A DNA stretch of 64,000 nucleotides, from the IMG/VR virus record IMGVR_UViG_3300021963_000124, positions 1-64,000 of that record. The stretch is one strand, 5' to 3'. This stretch comes from a virus. Every line of letters begins with the position of its first letter. The first letter of the stretch is position 1. The notes beneath the pieces are model-generated. The model saw only the letters and a list, made by a program, of their open reading frames with translations, was not told the DNA's origin and did no database searches. Position numbers and translations under genes: made by a program. Below, piece after piece: positions 9,405-16,904 of this stretch.

Positions 9405-9416
9405 ATGTTATATATA

Positions 9417-9635
9417 TCAGTTGCCGCAATTAACGCACGGCATTTGTTGTTCTGTTGTCAATAATAATTGTTTATCGTTTTCTGCAACTGTAATGCTACC
9501 GGAAGGATAATTGTTAATTATATAATTTATTGCAACTTGAGTATCAGTGTTATTTTGTGGCCAATCCCAATTTCTATGCATGACATCACGCCAAAAATTG
9601 TCACGGTCTCTTATCATTATTATTTCTGTAAACAT
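9417..9635 (-). CDS. Small unknown protein (72 aa or 66 aa)
   Basis: Starts either at 9635 (MFTEIIMIRDRD) or at the internal ATG at 9617 (MIRDRDNFWRDVMHRNWDW). The C-terminus holds a CxxC pair (CVNCGN). The middle reads TQVAINYIINNYPSGSITVAENDKQ. No family recognised. It is tightly packed (1 bp) after a Cys-rich virion gene and before a LamG-like one, so it probably belongs to the same surface-protein set. Confidence 0.55.
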   Translation of the reverse strand: MFTEIIMIRDRDNFWRDVMHRNWDWPQNNTDTQVAINYIINNYPSGSITVAENDKQLLLTTEQQMPCVNCGN

Positions 9636-9636
9636 A

Positions 9637-10323
9637 TTATTTAGCCCATACTATTAATTTATTAGCTCTATCAACTGGACATGCACAACAATGATTATAA
9701 GCAGGTCCACCTTCACATCCTGCAAACCAACTTCTTATACAACTTTGTTCATAATAATTACTCCATCCACCTACATAACTACTACATCCGCCAGTAGAAG
9801 ATGTAACCCATGTTGATGGATAATTGGCTTCATTGCCGTCTCTTCTTTTGAAATATCCATTTGTAGTTGTAAAAGCATCACTAGACCACAAAGACGGATC
9901 TAAAAATAAATTATACATAGTGTCACTATTATTTAAAGAACCAGATGCCCAAACACTACCATTTGCTTCAGATATATGCCACCATTGAGTTCTTGTTTCT
10001 TTTGTTCCAGAATTTAAAAATAAACGAATATCTGCATCTGAAAATTTATTCATTGCAGTATCATTTTCAGTTGGTAATGAACCTGCAGTTGCTGATACAG
10101 AACCAGAAATATAAGGACTTGTGCCTCTAAATACAGTAAAAACACAAAACCACGCTGAATTTGCATCATTTTTAATATCAGCCCATACCTTTGTTGCGGG
10201 ATTATTAAGTCCGCCTAATCTAACGCCCACATATCCATTTTGATTTAATCCATTTGAAGTAAATCTTACTTTATTTTTTAAATTGTCTCCGTTTATTGCG
10301 GCTGGTCCTACTTGTGATCCCAT
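9637..10323 (-). CDS. Unknown virion-type protein, Cys-rich C-terminus
   Basis: 228 aa, MGSQVGPAAINGDNLKNKVRF. Predicted mostly beta, with many Ser/Gly/Asn and aromatic residues. The C-terminal third has clustered cysteines (GGCSS, SCIRSWFAGCEGG, HCCACP) that could form disulfides or bind metal. No family recognised. Composition and location among LamG-like proteins suggest a capsid- or tail-surface protein. It may end a fibre or act as adhesin, but nothing in the sequence proves this. Confidence 0.5.
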   Translation of the reverse strand: MGSQVGPAAINGDNLKNKVRFTSNGLNQNGYVGVRLGGLNNPATKVWADIKNDANSAWFCVFTVFRGTSPYISGSVSATAGSLPTENDTAMNKFSDADIRLFLNSGTKETRTQWWHISEANGSVWASGSLNNSDTMYNLFLDPSLWSSDAFTTTNGYFKRRDGNEANYPSTWVTSSTGGCSSYVGGWSNYYEQSCIRSWFAGCEGGPAYNHCCACPVDRANKLIVWAK

Positions 10324-10327
10324 AAAA

Positions 10328-10594
10328 TTATAATTTTGTTATTTTAATTTTTAATTCACCTGTCCCTTTTATAACTCTATGCCAAGTTTCTTTTGGTATA
10401 AAAAATTTACCAGACATATTTTTCGGCAACTCATTATCCATTTGAAGTTTCCAATCAGTATCGCCAATTACCTCAACGATTCTGTCTTCTCTATCTCTGT
10501 GCCATTCAAGATCATCCACATCTACAGATTCTTCAAACTCTCTGAGATATAAATTATCTTTAACGTGAGATTCTTTAAATGGAAAGTCAGACAT
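10328..10594 (-). CDS. Cupin-like conserved phage protein (88 aa)
   Basis: MSDFPFKESHVKDNLYLREF, then VDDLEWHRDREDRIVEVIG, DWKLQMDNELPK and FFIPKETWHRVIKGTGELKIKI. The WHRDxED...WHRVIKGTG arrangement resembles small single-domain cupin/JmjC-like proteins seen in T4-type phages (from memory). His and Glu/Asp residues suitable for metal binding are present, but no activity can be assigned. It overlaps nothing and has 1-4 bp gaps to both neighbours. Confidence 0.55.
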   Translation of the reverse strand: MSDFPFKESHVKDNLYLREFEESVDVDDLEWHRDREDRIVEVIGDTDWKLQMDNELPKNMSGKFFIPKETWHRVIKGTGELKIKITKL

Positions 10595-10595
10595 A

Positions 10596-11207
10596 TTACC
10601 AATATTTACCTTTACTTTTTGTTCCTAAACTACGAATTCTATGACTACGACAACTCCAATAACCGGCTGTTGTGCGATCTTTCTTTTGAGCACATCTGTG
10701 TCTTGCTCTAAAACTTTTTCTACGAGCCGCACTGCTCGCACGTATTCTCATTTTTGGGTCGCCAAACGATACCTTTTTAATTCTACCACCTTTACTCTTT
10801 ACATAAACTGCAAATTTTTTTGGTCCGCCCGGAGTTCTAAACGGTCTATTTAATTTAACATTACGTCCTCTGTGTTTTACTTCATTTATTAATTCTTCGT
10901 CATCTTCTTCTTCAATAGGAGCATCTAAATAAACTTCTCTACCTTCATAAATTGCAGTTTCTCCGATATCACTTTCAACTAAATCTGCATCTTCATCATT
11001 CAACTCAATTAAATCTTGTTCATATAATTTACGAACTTCTTTTATTAATTCAAAATACGCATCACTATATGTTCTGAATACATTTCCTTCAAGAGTAAGA
11101 TTATGATCCAAATGATATCTCAGATTAGAAGTAATTGCCGCATCTTGGACCAATTTCATTGGTGCAGGTGGATTTTGCAATTCGTTTAAAATTTCTTTCA
11201 GTTTCAT
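10596..11207 (-). CDS. Head-region protein with possible capsid-targeting N-terminus
   Basis: Start chosen at 11207 (MKLKEILNELQNPPAP) rather than the upstream ATG at 11228, because a TATTTATA box lies 6 nt upstream of 11207 and the longer version only adds MKIFIYY. The first nine residues end in LNE, matching the gp21 cleavage rule (L/I)xE and resembling the T4 capsid-targeting peptide MKTYQEFIAE. The middle is acidic (IEEEDDEEL). The C-terminal 75 residues are very basic with a conserved KKFAVYVKSKGGRIKKVSFG...RKSFRARHRC...YWSCR pattern that I recall from T4-like cyanophages. DNA binding or a head-internal role is plausible but inferred. Confidence 0.6.
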   Translation of the reverse strand: MKLKEILNELQNPPAPMKLVQDAAITSNLRYHLDHNLTLEGNVFRTYSDAYFELIKEVRKLYEQDLIELNDEDADLVESDIGETAIYEGREVYLDAPIEEEDDEELINEVKHRGRNVKLNRPFRTPGGPKKFAVYVKSKGGRIKKVSFGDPKMRIRASSAARRKSFRARHRCAQKKDRTTAGYWSCRSHRIRSLGTKSKGKYW

Positions 11208-11213
11208 ATAATA

Positions 11214-11221
11214 TATAAATA
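11214..11221 (-). promoter_or_regulatory. TATTTATA promoter-like box
   Basis: Lies 6 nt upstream of the ATG at 11207 and downstream of the capsid terminator at 11249-11276. A separate promoter is therefore needed in this short gap. Confidence 0.55.
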
Positions 11222-11248
11222 TCTTCAAAATATTATTGACCGCAAAAA

Positions 11249-11276
11249 AAACTCCCAGTATTTCTACTGGGAGTTT
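11249..11276 (-). terminator. Rho-independent terminator after the major capsid gene
   Basis: 12-bp perfect GC-containing stem (11249-11260 with 11265-11276), 4-nt loop, followed on the minus strand by a run of T residues. It lies 24 bp after the capsid stop codon. Confidence 0.9.
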
Positions 11277-11299
11277 CGATTAATTATTTAAATCAAATA

Positions 11300-13000
11300 T
11301 TATACTTGATCCAAATCGGCAACATAAATCTTGCCGTAGAATTCAGGACGTACTACCTTCTTGGCATAACGTGTCATCACACCACGGCGTGGAGTGAAGT
11401 TCACTGGGTCATAGACCAATGGGGTTTGAACGAGTGGGATGTATGGGGCATACACAGCACCGGTTTCGAGGAAGTTATTTCCACGGAAACCAACCAAGAT
11501 GACGTTTTCAGTCATGTATGGGTTCTTGTAGACTTGGAAGCGACTTGCGAAGCTACCAACACGACTTACACCCATTGCAAACTTAGCACTGTCACCATCG
11601 GTGTTAACAACATATCCTGGGATTGATTCCAAGATGGTTGCTACGTCTGGGGAACAAACCAAGAAGTTTGCACCACCACGGAGAGTCAATTGGTGAATCT
11701 TGTTAGATACACGTTGAATCTTGTTACCCAAGGTTTGGAACCAGGTGCTCTTTACGTAAGCAGTGCGGTTTGTGGTATCGGTTGTGCGATTGAAGGTGAC
11801 TGAACCATTGCTGTTTACAGTCTTACCAACGAATTCGGTTCCGATAGCAGCAGACCAAGCTTCAGTGGTTGAGCCTGGAGCAGCATTGATCAACATGTCA
11901 AGGATTTCGAGATCGATTTCCATTGATACGTATTCGCTCAAGAGAGCAGTCAATTCGGCTTCGGCATCAATGCTGTGGTAAGCATTCAAGTCTTGAGCCA
12001 ATTCTGGGGTCCAGACTGCCTTTAACTTACGAGTCTTAGCAACGATTGGTTCGCTCTTAAGTTCCAAGTTAACTTCTGGAATACCAATATTATCGACCAA
12101 TCCGGTTCCTGCACCTGTTCCGGTAGCAGTGGTGGTAAACTTATCTTCGAAATCACCACGGGTTGAATCAGTTGGTTGCTTGTCATAATACAAGAATACG
12201 CTCTTGGTAGCACCTGCGGTTGTATTAGAACCACTTGCTACGAATACGATAGAATAAACTGGAGATGCAAGAGTTCCAGTATTAATTACCTTGGTAAATT
12301 CACCCAAAACGTTTGTTGCGGTCAAGTTTGATCCAGTAAGAGTGAATGAACGAACTGCATTCAAATCGATACTTGCACTTGCATCATTTGCACCAATTGG
12401 GACGGTGAGAGTAAAATAATTACCTCCGCCTACCAATGTGCTTGAAGTATAAGCCGAATCCCATTGGAGATCATTTGCAGAAGCAGTTGCGACAGTGGCA
12501 GTAAAGCCTAATCCAATTTGCTTTGCGCTATATCCATAACGGTTGTTACCGTAGAGACCGTTTACAGCTTCATCGGTAGAACCGAGTTTAGCATTACCTG
12601 TTCCACCAAACAATGAACCGCTATAAGCATTATCATTGCCAGATGCTGGAACGTTGGTGCCATACTTGAAATCAAGATAGAAGATAAGACCGCTTGGGAG
12701 ATTCATTGGTTGAACACTAACGAATTCCTTTGCACTGATTTCAGCGAATACACGACGAACTAATGGAAGAGCTACGCCAGCCCATTGTTCGCTGTTTGCT
12801 GAAGTACCAGTTGAGGTAGCTTCATCAAGAAGTTGTTTTGCTTGGTTTTCCAAAAGAATGGACATGTTGGCTTTTTCTACGCCGTTAAGACCTTCGAGCA
12901 AGCCTGTCTTGTCCCACTTTTGTTGCAATCCACGGGTTTCAGCCATCAATTTGGCTTGTGGATTCATGTTGTTTGTCAATAGACCTTTAATATCACTCAT
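11300..13000 (-). CDS. Major capsid protein, gp23-like
   Basis: 566 aa (T4 gp23 is 521). The N-terminal part includes VALPLVRRVFAEISAKEFVSVQPMNLPSG, equivalent to the T4 gp23 segment around (V)GVQPMxGPTG. Later parts show LELKSEPIVAKTRKLKAVWTPELAQDLNAYH and a C-terminal YAPYIPLVQTPLVYDP...RRGVMTRYAKKVVRPEFY, both characteristic of the HK97-fold capsid of T4-type phages. A gp21-type site (LDE|A) at residues 58-60 is a likely maturation cleavage point (T4 cuts after 65). The gene is visibly richer in G+C and C-ending codons than its neighbours, as expected for the most highly translated phage gene. Flanked by gp22-like scaffold and a strong terminator. Confidence 0.95.
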   Translation of the reverse strand: MSDIKGLLTNNMNPQAKLMAETRGLQQKWDKTGLLEGLNGVEKANMSILLENQAKQLLDEATSTGTSANSEQWAGVALPLVRRVFAEISAKEFVSVQPMNLPSGLIFYLDFKYGTNVPASGNDNAYSGSLFGGTGNAKLGSTDEAVNGLYGNNRYGYSAKQIGLGFTATVATASANDLQWDSAYTSSTLVGGGNYFTLTVPIGANDASASIDLNAVRSFTLTGSNLTATNVLGEFTKVINTGTLASPVYSIVFVASGSNTTAGATKSVFLYYDKQPTDSTRGDFEDKFTTTATGTGAGTGLVDNIGIPEVNLELKSEPIVAKTRKLKAVWTPELAQDLNAYHSIDAEAELTALLSEYVSMEIDLEILDMLINAAPGSTTEAWSAAIGTEFVGKTVNSNGSVTFNRTTDTTNRTAYVKSTWFQTLGNKIQRVSNKIHQLTLRGGANFLVCSPDVATILESIPGYVVNTDGDSAKFAMGVSRVGSFASRFQVYKNPYMTENVILVGFRGNNFLETGAVYAPYIPLVQTPLVYDPVNFTPRRGVMTRYAKKVVRPEFYGKIYVADLDQV

Positions 13001-13050
13001 ATATTTCTGTTTATTAGTTGTTTTTGTTTACTATTACTCACCTGTTAAAA

Positions 13051-14094
13051 TTACTTCTTGATTCCGGCGAGTTTTTGGAATCTTGAAGCCATCACGTTGC
13101 TGTTTTCAACAATAACTTCCTTTGCAGGAGCGGTTGAAGCAACTGGTTTACTTGCCAAACCTTCGGTGATAGTTTTTGCAGTTGTATTAGTCTTTTTGAC
13201 AACTGATCCACCGGAACTATATGATTCGGACAAAATTGCATAACTCAACTTGACTTCGCGGATGGACTTAGCCAAGTCGAATGTTTCAACTACCTTGGTC
13301 TTTTGTTCCTTGGTTAAGCTGAAAGTATTAAACAACTTGTTGGTATAAAGCAACTTGCTGTTCAATAAATTGATTTCGTTAATTTGAGTGCGAAGATATT
13401 CGATTACCTTATAAGCTTCTTGTAATTCTGTTTGAACAGATTCATAAGCTTCTTCTTTCTTTTCATCATCTTTACCTTCTTCTCCTTCTTCGCCCTTACC
13501 TTCTTCAATTTCACCTTCTTCAAGTGATGCAAGAAGTTCGTTCAAATCGATTTCTTCTTCCATTGATTCTTCGGCTACAGGAGCTTCTGGAGTTTCTGGA
13601 GCAGCAGGAGCTACTGGAGCTTCTGGTGCGGCTGGAGCCATAGGAGCTTCTGGTGCAGCAGCTACTGGAGCAGCTGGTGCTTCTGGAGCAGCAGGAGATG
13701 CTGGAGCGGATGGTTGTTCTTCGCCGTCTTCTTTTAATTCGCTTTCCAATTCTCTCAAAATTTCTTCAATTTCTTCATTGGTCACGGTTTCTTCTTCCAT
13801 TGTTTCGCCAGCAACTTCTTCACCTTCTTCGAAGGCAACAGTCTTTGGACCACCTTGAGGATCTTGATGAGTTACTGCACCCTTATCAGGAGCATGTGAT
13901 GCACCAACACCACCTGAACCAATATCTGAAGAACTTACAGCTTCATCAGCTGCGATTTCTTGTTTTAATTTTTCGGCCAACATTGCTTCTGCCTTTGTAT
14001 TAAAGGCTTCTTCCAATGCGGCTTTTGCATTTGCGAGTGCAGTGGCACGCACAGCCTTCGCGTCAGCAATAGCTTCTTTTAGTAAGTTTGACAT
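13051..14094 (-). CDS. Prohead scaffold/core protein, gp22-like
   Basis: 347 aa, MSNLLKEAIADAKAVRATALANAKAALEEAF. Highly charged, with an Ala/Pro/Glu low-complexity linker of APEAP-type repeats (roughly residues 125-175), Glu-rich stretches and a helical C-terminal half. The position between protease and major capsid and the helical, acidic composition match T4 gp22, the main core protein that is degraded by gp21. Several (L/I)xE sites are present, including LKE|A at the N-terminus. Assignment by location and composition; sequence identity to T4 gp22 is not obvious. Confidence 0.75.
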   Translation of the reverse strand: MSNLLKEAIADAKAVRATALANAKAALEEAFNTKAEAMLAEKLKQEIAADEAVSSSDIGSGGVGASHAPDKGAVTHQDPQGGPKTVAFEEGEEVAGETMEEETVTNEEIEEILRELESELKEDGEEQPSAPASPAAPEAPAAPVAAAPEAPMAPAAPEAPVAPAAPETPEAPVAEESMEEEIDLNELLASLEEGEIEEGKGEEGEEGKDDEKKEEAYESVQTELQEAYKVIEYLRTQINEINLLNSKLLYTNKLFNTFSLTKEQKTKVVETFDLAKSIREVKLSYAILSESYSSGGSVVKKTNTTAKTITEGLASKPVASTAPAKEVIVENSNVMASRFQKLAGIKK

Positions 14095-14112
14095 AATGTT
14101 ATTTGAATTTTC

Positions 14113-14136
14113 TGAAGTTATTGAGGATAAACTTCA
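14113..14136 (-). promoter_or_regulatory. Hairpin in the scaffold mRNA leader
   Basis: 7-bp stem (14113-14119 with 14130-14136, 10-nt loop) lies in the about 90-nt interval between the TATTTATA box at 14186-14193 and the ATG at 14094. A second short stem (14160-14163 with 14172-14175) precedes it. If the box is the promoter, this gene has a structured leader, unlike the near-leaderless neighbours. Confidence 0.3.
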
Positions 14137-14185
14137 ATACGGATTTATTTAATCTTGAGCGGCAAAGGAAAGCCGTAATATTGTA

Positions 14186-14193
14186 TATAAATA
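14186..14193 (-). promoter_or_regulatory. TATTTATA promoter-like box for scaffold gene
   Basis: Minus-strand TATTTATA in the divergent intergenic region, 91 nt upstream of the scaffold ATG at 14094. Confidence 0.45.
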
Positions 14194-14227
14194 TGAATAA
14201 AAAAATGAAAATAGCAAAATAATTAGA

Positions 14228-14235
14228 TATTTATA
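14228..14235 (+). promoter_or_regulatory. TATTTATA promoter-like box, plus strand
   Basis: The same octamer, now on the plus strand, 5 nt upstream of the ATG at 14241. This is the only visible promoter candidate for the plus-strand cassette and shows that the box follows gene orientation. Confidence 0.55.
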
Positions 14236-14240
14236 ATATT

Positions 14241-14894
14241 ATGCCGTATTATTACAAAAAAGTAGATGATAAATACTGTGTCTACAAAAAGTCTAACAAT
14301 GAAAAAGTTGGATGCACAGATGGTGATAAAGAGAGTTTAAATAAGTATTTAGCCGCGTTAGCAATTGCGCACAAACGCAAACGTAGAAAGAAAATAAAAG
14401 AACAACTCAAAGAAACTTTCCGTAAAATAGTATTAAAAGAAACATTATTAAATGAATTAACCGACAATCATAAAGATAATGTTTCAATTGAAACTGAATT
14501 AACAAATAATAAGGGATTGGATTTTACTCCAGAAGAAATTAAATTTGTAACTGATGTTTTGAAATCAAAAGACCCTACTTTACATTTAAATGATGAAAAA
14601 CCTATAACAAGAGGTCATGAATTAAGTTTTCAAAAAGAAATAAATACCAATAATTTTTATTTTATAGTAAAAAAATTAGCAAACAAATCCGACAGTAGTG
14701 GACAATCTATTAAATACGGAATATGGTATATTACATATTCGAATGAAGAAGATTTGAAAAAACCAACCACGGTATATTATAAACTTTCAAATGCGGTAAA
14801 TTTAAAAGATAAAAATGGAAAACCAAATCAAATGGAAATTGAAAAAACATTAACTGATTTAGTATCTACTACTATTAACAAAGTAAATCTATGA
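14241..14894 (+). CDS. Unknown protein of plus-strand cassette (217 aa)
   Basis: MPYYYKKVDDKYCVYKKSNNEKVGCTDGDKESLNKYLAALAIA, followed by a strongly basic segment (HKRKRRKKIKE) and an amphipathic helix ending LKETLLNE, then an acidic alpha/beta region and a beta-rich C-terminus. The opening YCVYKK...KVGCT...LNKYLAAL looks like a short conserved phage module; no function is known to me. An LNE tripeptide after the helix could be a gp21 site. The next gene overlaps it by 4 bp (ATGA), so the two are translationally coupled. They are the only two plus-strand genes in the window. Confidence 0.7.
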   Translation: MPYYYKKVDDKYCVYKKSNNEKVGCTDGDKESLNKYLAALAIAHKRKRRKKIKEQLKETFRKIVLKETLLNELTDNHKDNVSIETELTNNKGLDFTPEEIKFVTDVLKSKDPTLHLNDEKPITRGHELSFQKEINTNNFYFIVKKLANKSDSSGQSIKYGIWYITYSNEEDLKKPTTVYYKLSNAVNLKDKNGKPNQMEIEKTLTDLVSTTINKVNL

Positions 14895-15235
14895 CACATT
14901 TAAAATCTTTTATTAAAAAAGAATATTCCGAAATGGAAGAGTCGTTTGAATATAATATTAACGATATTGATAATCCAAATGGATGGAACTGGAAAGAAAT
15001 TGATTGGTTGGCCAACATGGGATTTGAACCAGAAGGTGAAACTCGTTTAACATATACTGATAAAGATACTGCAAAAAATGTTAATCATAGTGATTTAAGA
15101 AAAGACCCATTGAAAGTAACTGTGTATAAAAATAAACAAGGTTATTGGTTATTGATTAATAATAGAAAACATGTGTTTAGAACATTTACACAAATGATGA
15201 ATTTCATTGATGACCGAGGATCTGTTCCTTTATAA
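14891..15235 (+). CDS. Unknown protein of plus-strand cassette (114 aa)
   Basis: MTHLKSFIKKEYSEMEESFEYNINDIDNP, then WNWKEIDWLANMGFEPEGETRLTY and a beta-rich C-terminus (KVTVYKNKQGYWLLINNRKHVFRTFTQMMNFID). No family recognised. Start overlaps the stop of the previous gene (ATGA). It ends 6 bp before a bidirectional terminator. Small, soluble, no membrane segment. Confidence 0.7.
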   Translation: MTHLKSFIKKEYSEMEESFEYNINDIDNPNGWNWKEIDWLANMGFEPEGETRLTYTDKDTAKNVNHSDLRKDPLKVTVYKNKQGYWLLINNRKHVFRTFTQMMNFIDDRGSVPL

Positions 15236-15240
15236 AAAAT

Positions 15241-15268
15241 AAAACCCACCAATTTCTTGGTGGGTTTT
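15241..15268. terminator. Bidirectional rho-independent terminator
   Basis: 12-bp perfect stem (15241-15252 with 15257-15268), 4-nt loop, with A-rich tract before and T-rich tract after, so it can work for both the plus-strand cassette and the convergent minus-strand gene ending at 15288. Confidence 0.9.
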
Positions 15269-15287
15269 TTATTGCGTTTAACTGAAA

Positions 15288-15692
15288 TTATTGTTTATCT
15301 GAATCTTTGATTTCAAAATATTTTTCCAAGATACCGCCCATATCTTCATACAATGAAGTCATATGAATATTCTTTTCATGTGCTTCTTTTGCCATTTTCT
15401 TAAAAGCTTCTGCATGTTTCTTGATTTCAGCAAAATGACGTTTTGCTACATTTGCTTGTGTCCAATCGTTACATTCATTTACAACATATGTTTCTGCGTA
15501 TTCAGAAATCTTCTTAAGAGTATCTGCTACTTCCATGATTTTACCATATTCATGAAGTGACTTACCATATTCGTTGTAATTATGAACCAATTCCGCCAAT
15601 GCTTTCTTTTCTTCTTTTGACAACTTACGAGGAGCATCATCTGCGGTTGGAAGATTTACTGTTGATTCTACTAGATTCTTTAATTTAATCAT
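15288..15692 (-). CDS. Small helical head-region protein (134 aa)
   Basis: MIKLKNLVESTVNLPTADDAPRKLSKEEKKALAELVHNYNEY; almost entirely charged helix afterwards. The first nine residues, ending LVE, fit a gp21-cleavable capsid-targeting peptide like T4 MKTYQEFIAE, so an internal head protein is a reasonable guess. It has its own TATTTATA box 4 nt upstream and a terminator directly downstream. No known family. Confidence 0.6.
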   Translation of the reverse strand: MIKLKNLVESTVNLPTADDAPRKLSKEEKKALAELVHNYNEYGKSLHEYGKIMEVADTLKKISEYAETYVVNECNDWTQANVAKRHFAEIKKHAEAFKKMAKEAHEKNIHMTSLYEDMGGILEKYFEIKDSDKQ

Positions 15693-15696
15693 ATGT

Positions 15697-15704
15697 TATA
15701 AATA
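15697..15704 (-). promoter_or_regulatory. TATTTATA promoter-like box
   Basis: 4 nt upstream of the ATG at 15692, in the 31-bp gap after the protease gene. No Shine-Dalgarno sequence fits between box and start. Confidence 0.5.
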
Positions 15705-15723
15705 TAAATCGTATAGGTTAAAA

Positions 15724-16344
15724 TTATTTAATTTCGCCTAAAATATCACGAATAATATTTTCGACCTTTTCCCATTTATTTGTTTCTGGGTTTTTCACAA
15801 CGCCTTCTTGAAGACTTACTTGTTCTTCTGGATACATAAATGCACCTCTGGTTGAAGGATTGCTTACGAAATCAAATGCAATAAGTTCGAAGTCATCTTG
15901 AACTTCATCAGCGGCTTCGTGGACATTTTTACGAACACTGCCCATGCCTCTTGAACTAATACCAAGTCTGATACCAGATGCAAATAATTCTTTCAAGATA
16001 TTTCCGCTTGGTGTAGGAAGAACTTCAACTTCTCCTACTAAATTATCACCATCCCAAGACATTCTGGTAACATTGTGACTTACATTCTTTAAGTTTACAA
16101 CGCTACTTTCTGGATGGTCTAATTCACCAAGAGCACGACGTTCTTTGATAAAATTTTGTTCATATTTCTTTGATTCTCTTTCCAAAATTTCTCTTGGATA
16201 AATACGTCCATTTTGGTTTTTTGCATTTGCACGTTGAAGAACACCTTTTACCAAGAAAGGTCCGTTTGTCTTCATAGCCTCACTAATTACTTCTCGGCTA
16301 ATTTCAAATGACATGCAATCTACAATTAATCTTTTTTCATTCAT
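15724..16344 (-). CDS. Prohead core protease, gp21-like
   Basis: 206 aa (T4 gp21 is 212). Contains the family landmarks NQNGRIYPREIL (about 44-54), GELDHPES with the candidate catalytic His 77, and LGISSRGMGS with the candidate catalytic Ser 130/131, as in the U9/herpesvirus-assemblin-like protease fold. In T4 this enzyme degrades the core, trims gp23 and removes capsid-targeting peptides after (L/I)xE. An AAAGGAA Shine-Dalgarno sequence at 16351-16357 (6-nt spacing) supports the start MNEKRLIVDC. Confidence 0.92.
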   Translation of the reverse strand: MNEKRLIVDCMSFEISREVISEAMKTNGPFLVKGVLQRANAKNQNGRIYPREILERESKKYEQNFIKERRALGELDHPESSVVNLKNVSHNVTRMSWDGDNLVGEVEVLPTPSGNILKELFASGIRLGISSRGMGSVRKNVHEAADEVQDDFELIAFDFVSNPSTRGAFMYPEEQVSLQEGVVKNPETNKWEKVENIIRDILGEIK

Positions 16345-16345
16345 A

Positions 16346-16903
16346 TTAAATTCCTTTAGTTGCTACATTTTGTGTAGATGTCGGAACCGGTGCAGTAGGA
16401 GCAACTGTATCTTTTTTCTTTGATGGAACAGTTGCCGCACCTAACTTCTTAATCGTATATGGATATTTAATAAAATATTCACTTTGTTTTTGTTTGTTAG
16501 GTTCACGACCTTTGATAACAACTACATAATTTTCGTAATAAAAATCAATGCTAACGTCATCTACGTTAACGATATAATCCTTCTCAGGTTGACCATATCC
16601 CTTTGAAGCACGAAATTGTATTTTTTGATTTGCAATTTGACTTAAAATTTTTTCTTTAAATTCATTTTTTACAGTCTCAGTTGCTTGTGACAATTTCTTT
16701 TGAAAATCTTCTAAATCAAATCCTAAATTATAAGTATTACCTTGACCAGAAGATTGTTTTTGGTCTTGTTTAGGAGATTCTTGAGGAGGTTGTTGAGGAG
16801 TAGTAGGTGCAGCAGCGGGTGCGCCTTGTGATGGAGGATTAACTCCTTTGCCGGCTGGTTGAGGTTGGTCTGCTTCTAAAAATCTCTTCAAAAAGATAGG
16901 CAT
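16346..16903 (-). CDS. Probable prohead/core protein (185 aa)
   Basis: MPIFLKRFLEADQPQP, then a disordered Pro/Gln/Ala-rich stretch (about 12-55), then an alpha/beta segment (LGFDLEDFQKKLSQATETVKNEFKEKIL; FRASKGYGQPEKDYIVNVDDVSIDFYYENYVVVIKG) and a Pro/Thr tail. It lies in the portal-protease interval where T4 has core genes 67 and 68. No sequence match recognised. One base pair from both neighbours. Confidence 0.55.
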   Translation of the reverse strand: MPIFLKRFLEADQPQPAGKGVNPPSQGAPAAAPTTPQQPPQESPKQDQKQSSGQGNTYNLGFDLEDFQKKLSQATETVKNEFKEKILSQIANQKIQFRASKGYGQPEKDYIVNVDDVSIDFYYENYVVVIKGREPNKQKQSEYFIKYPYTIKKLGAATVPSKKKDTVAPTAPVPTSTQNVATKGI

Positions 16904-16904
16904 A

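Noticed and set aside
11207-11228. Longer N-terminus starting at 11228
   Set aside because: It would overlap the promoter-like box and adds only MKIFIYY; the start at 11207 gives a typical N-terminus.
14095-14240. tRNA or small RNA gene in the largest intergenic gap
   Set aside because: No cloverleaf or conserved T-loop can be formed; only short hairpins and promoter-like boxes are seen.
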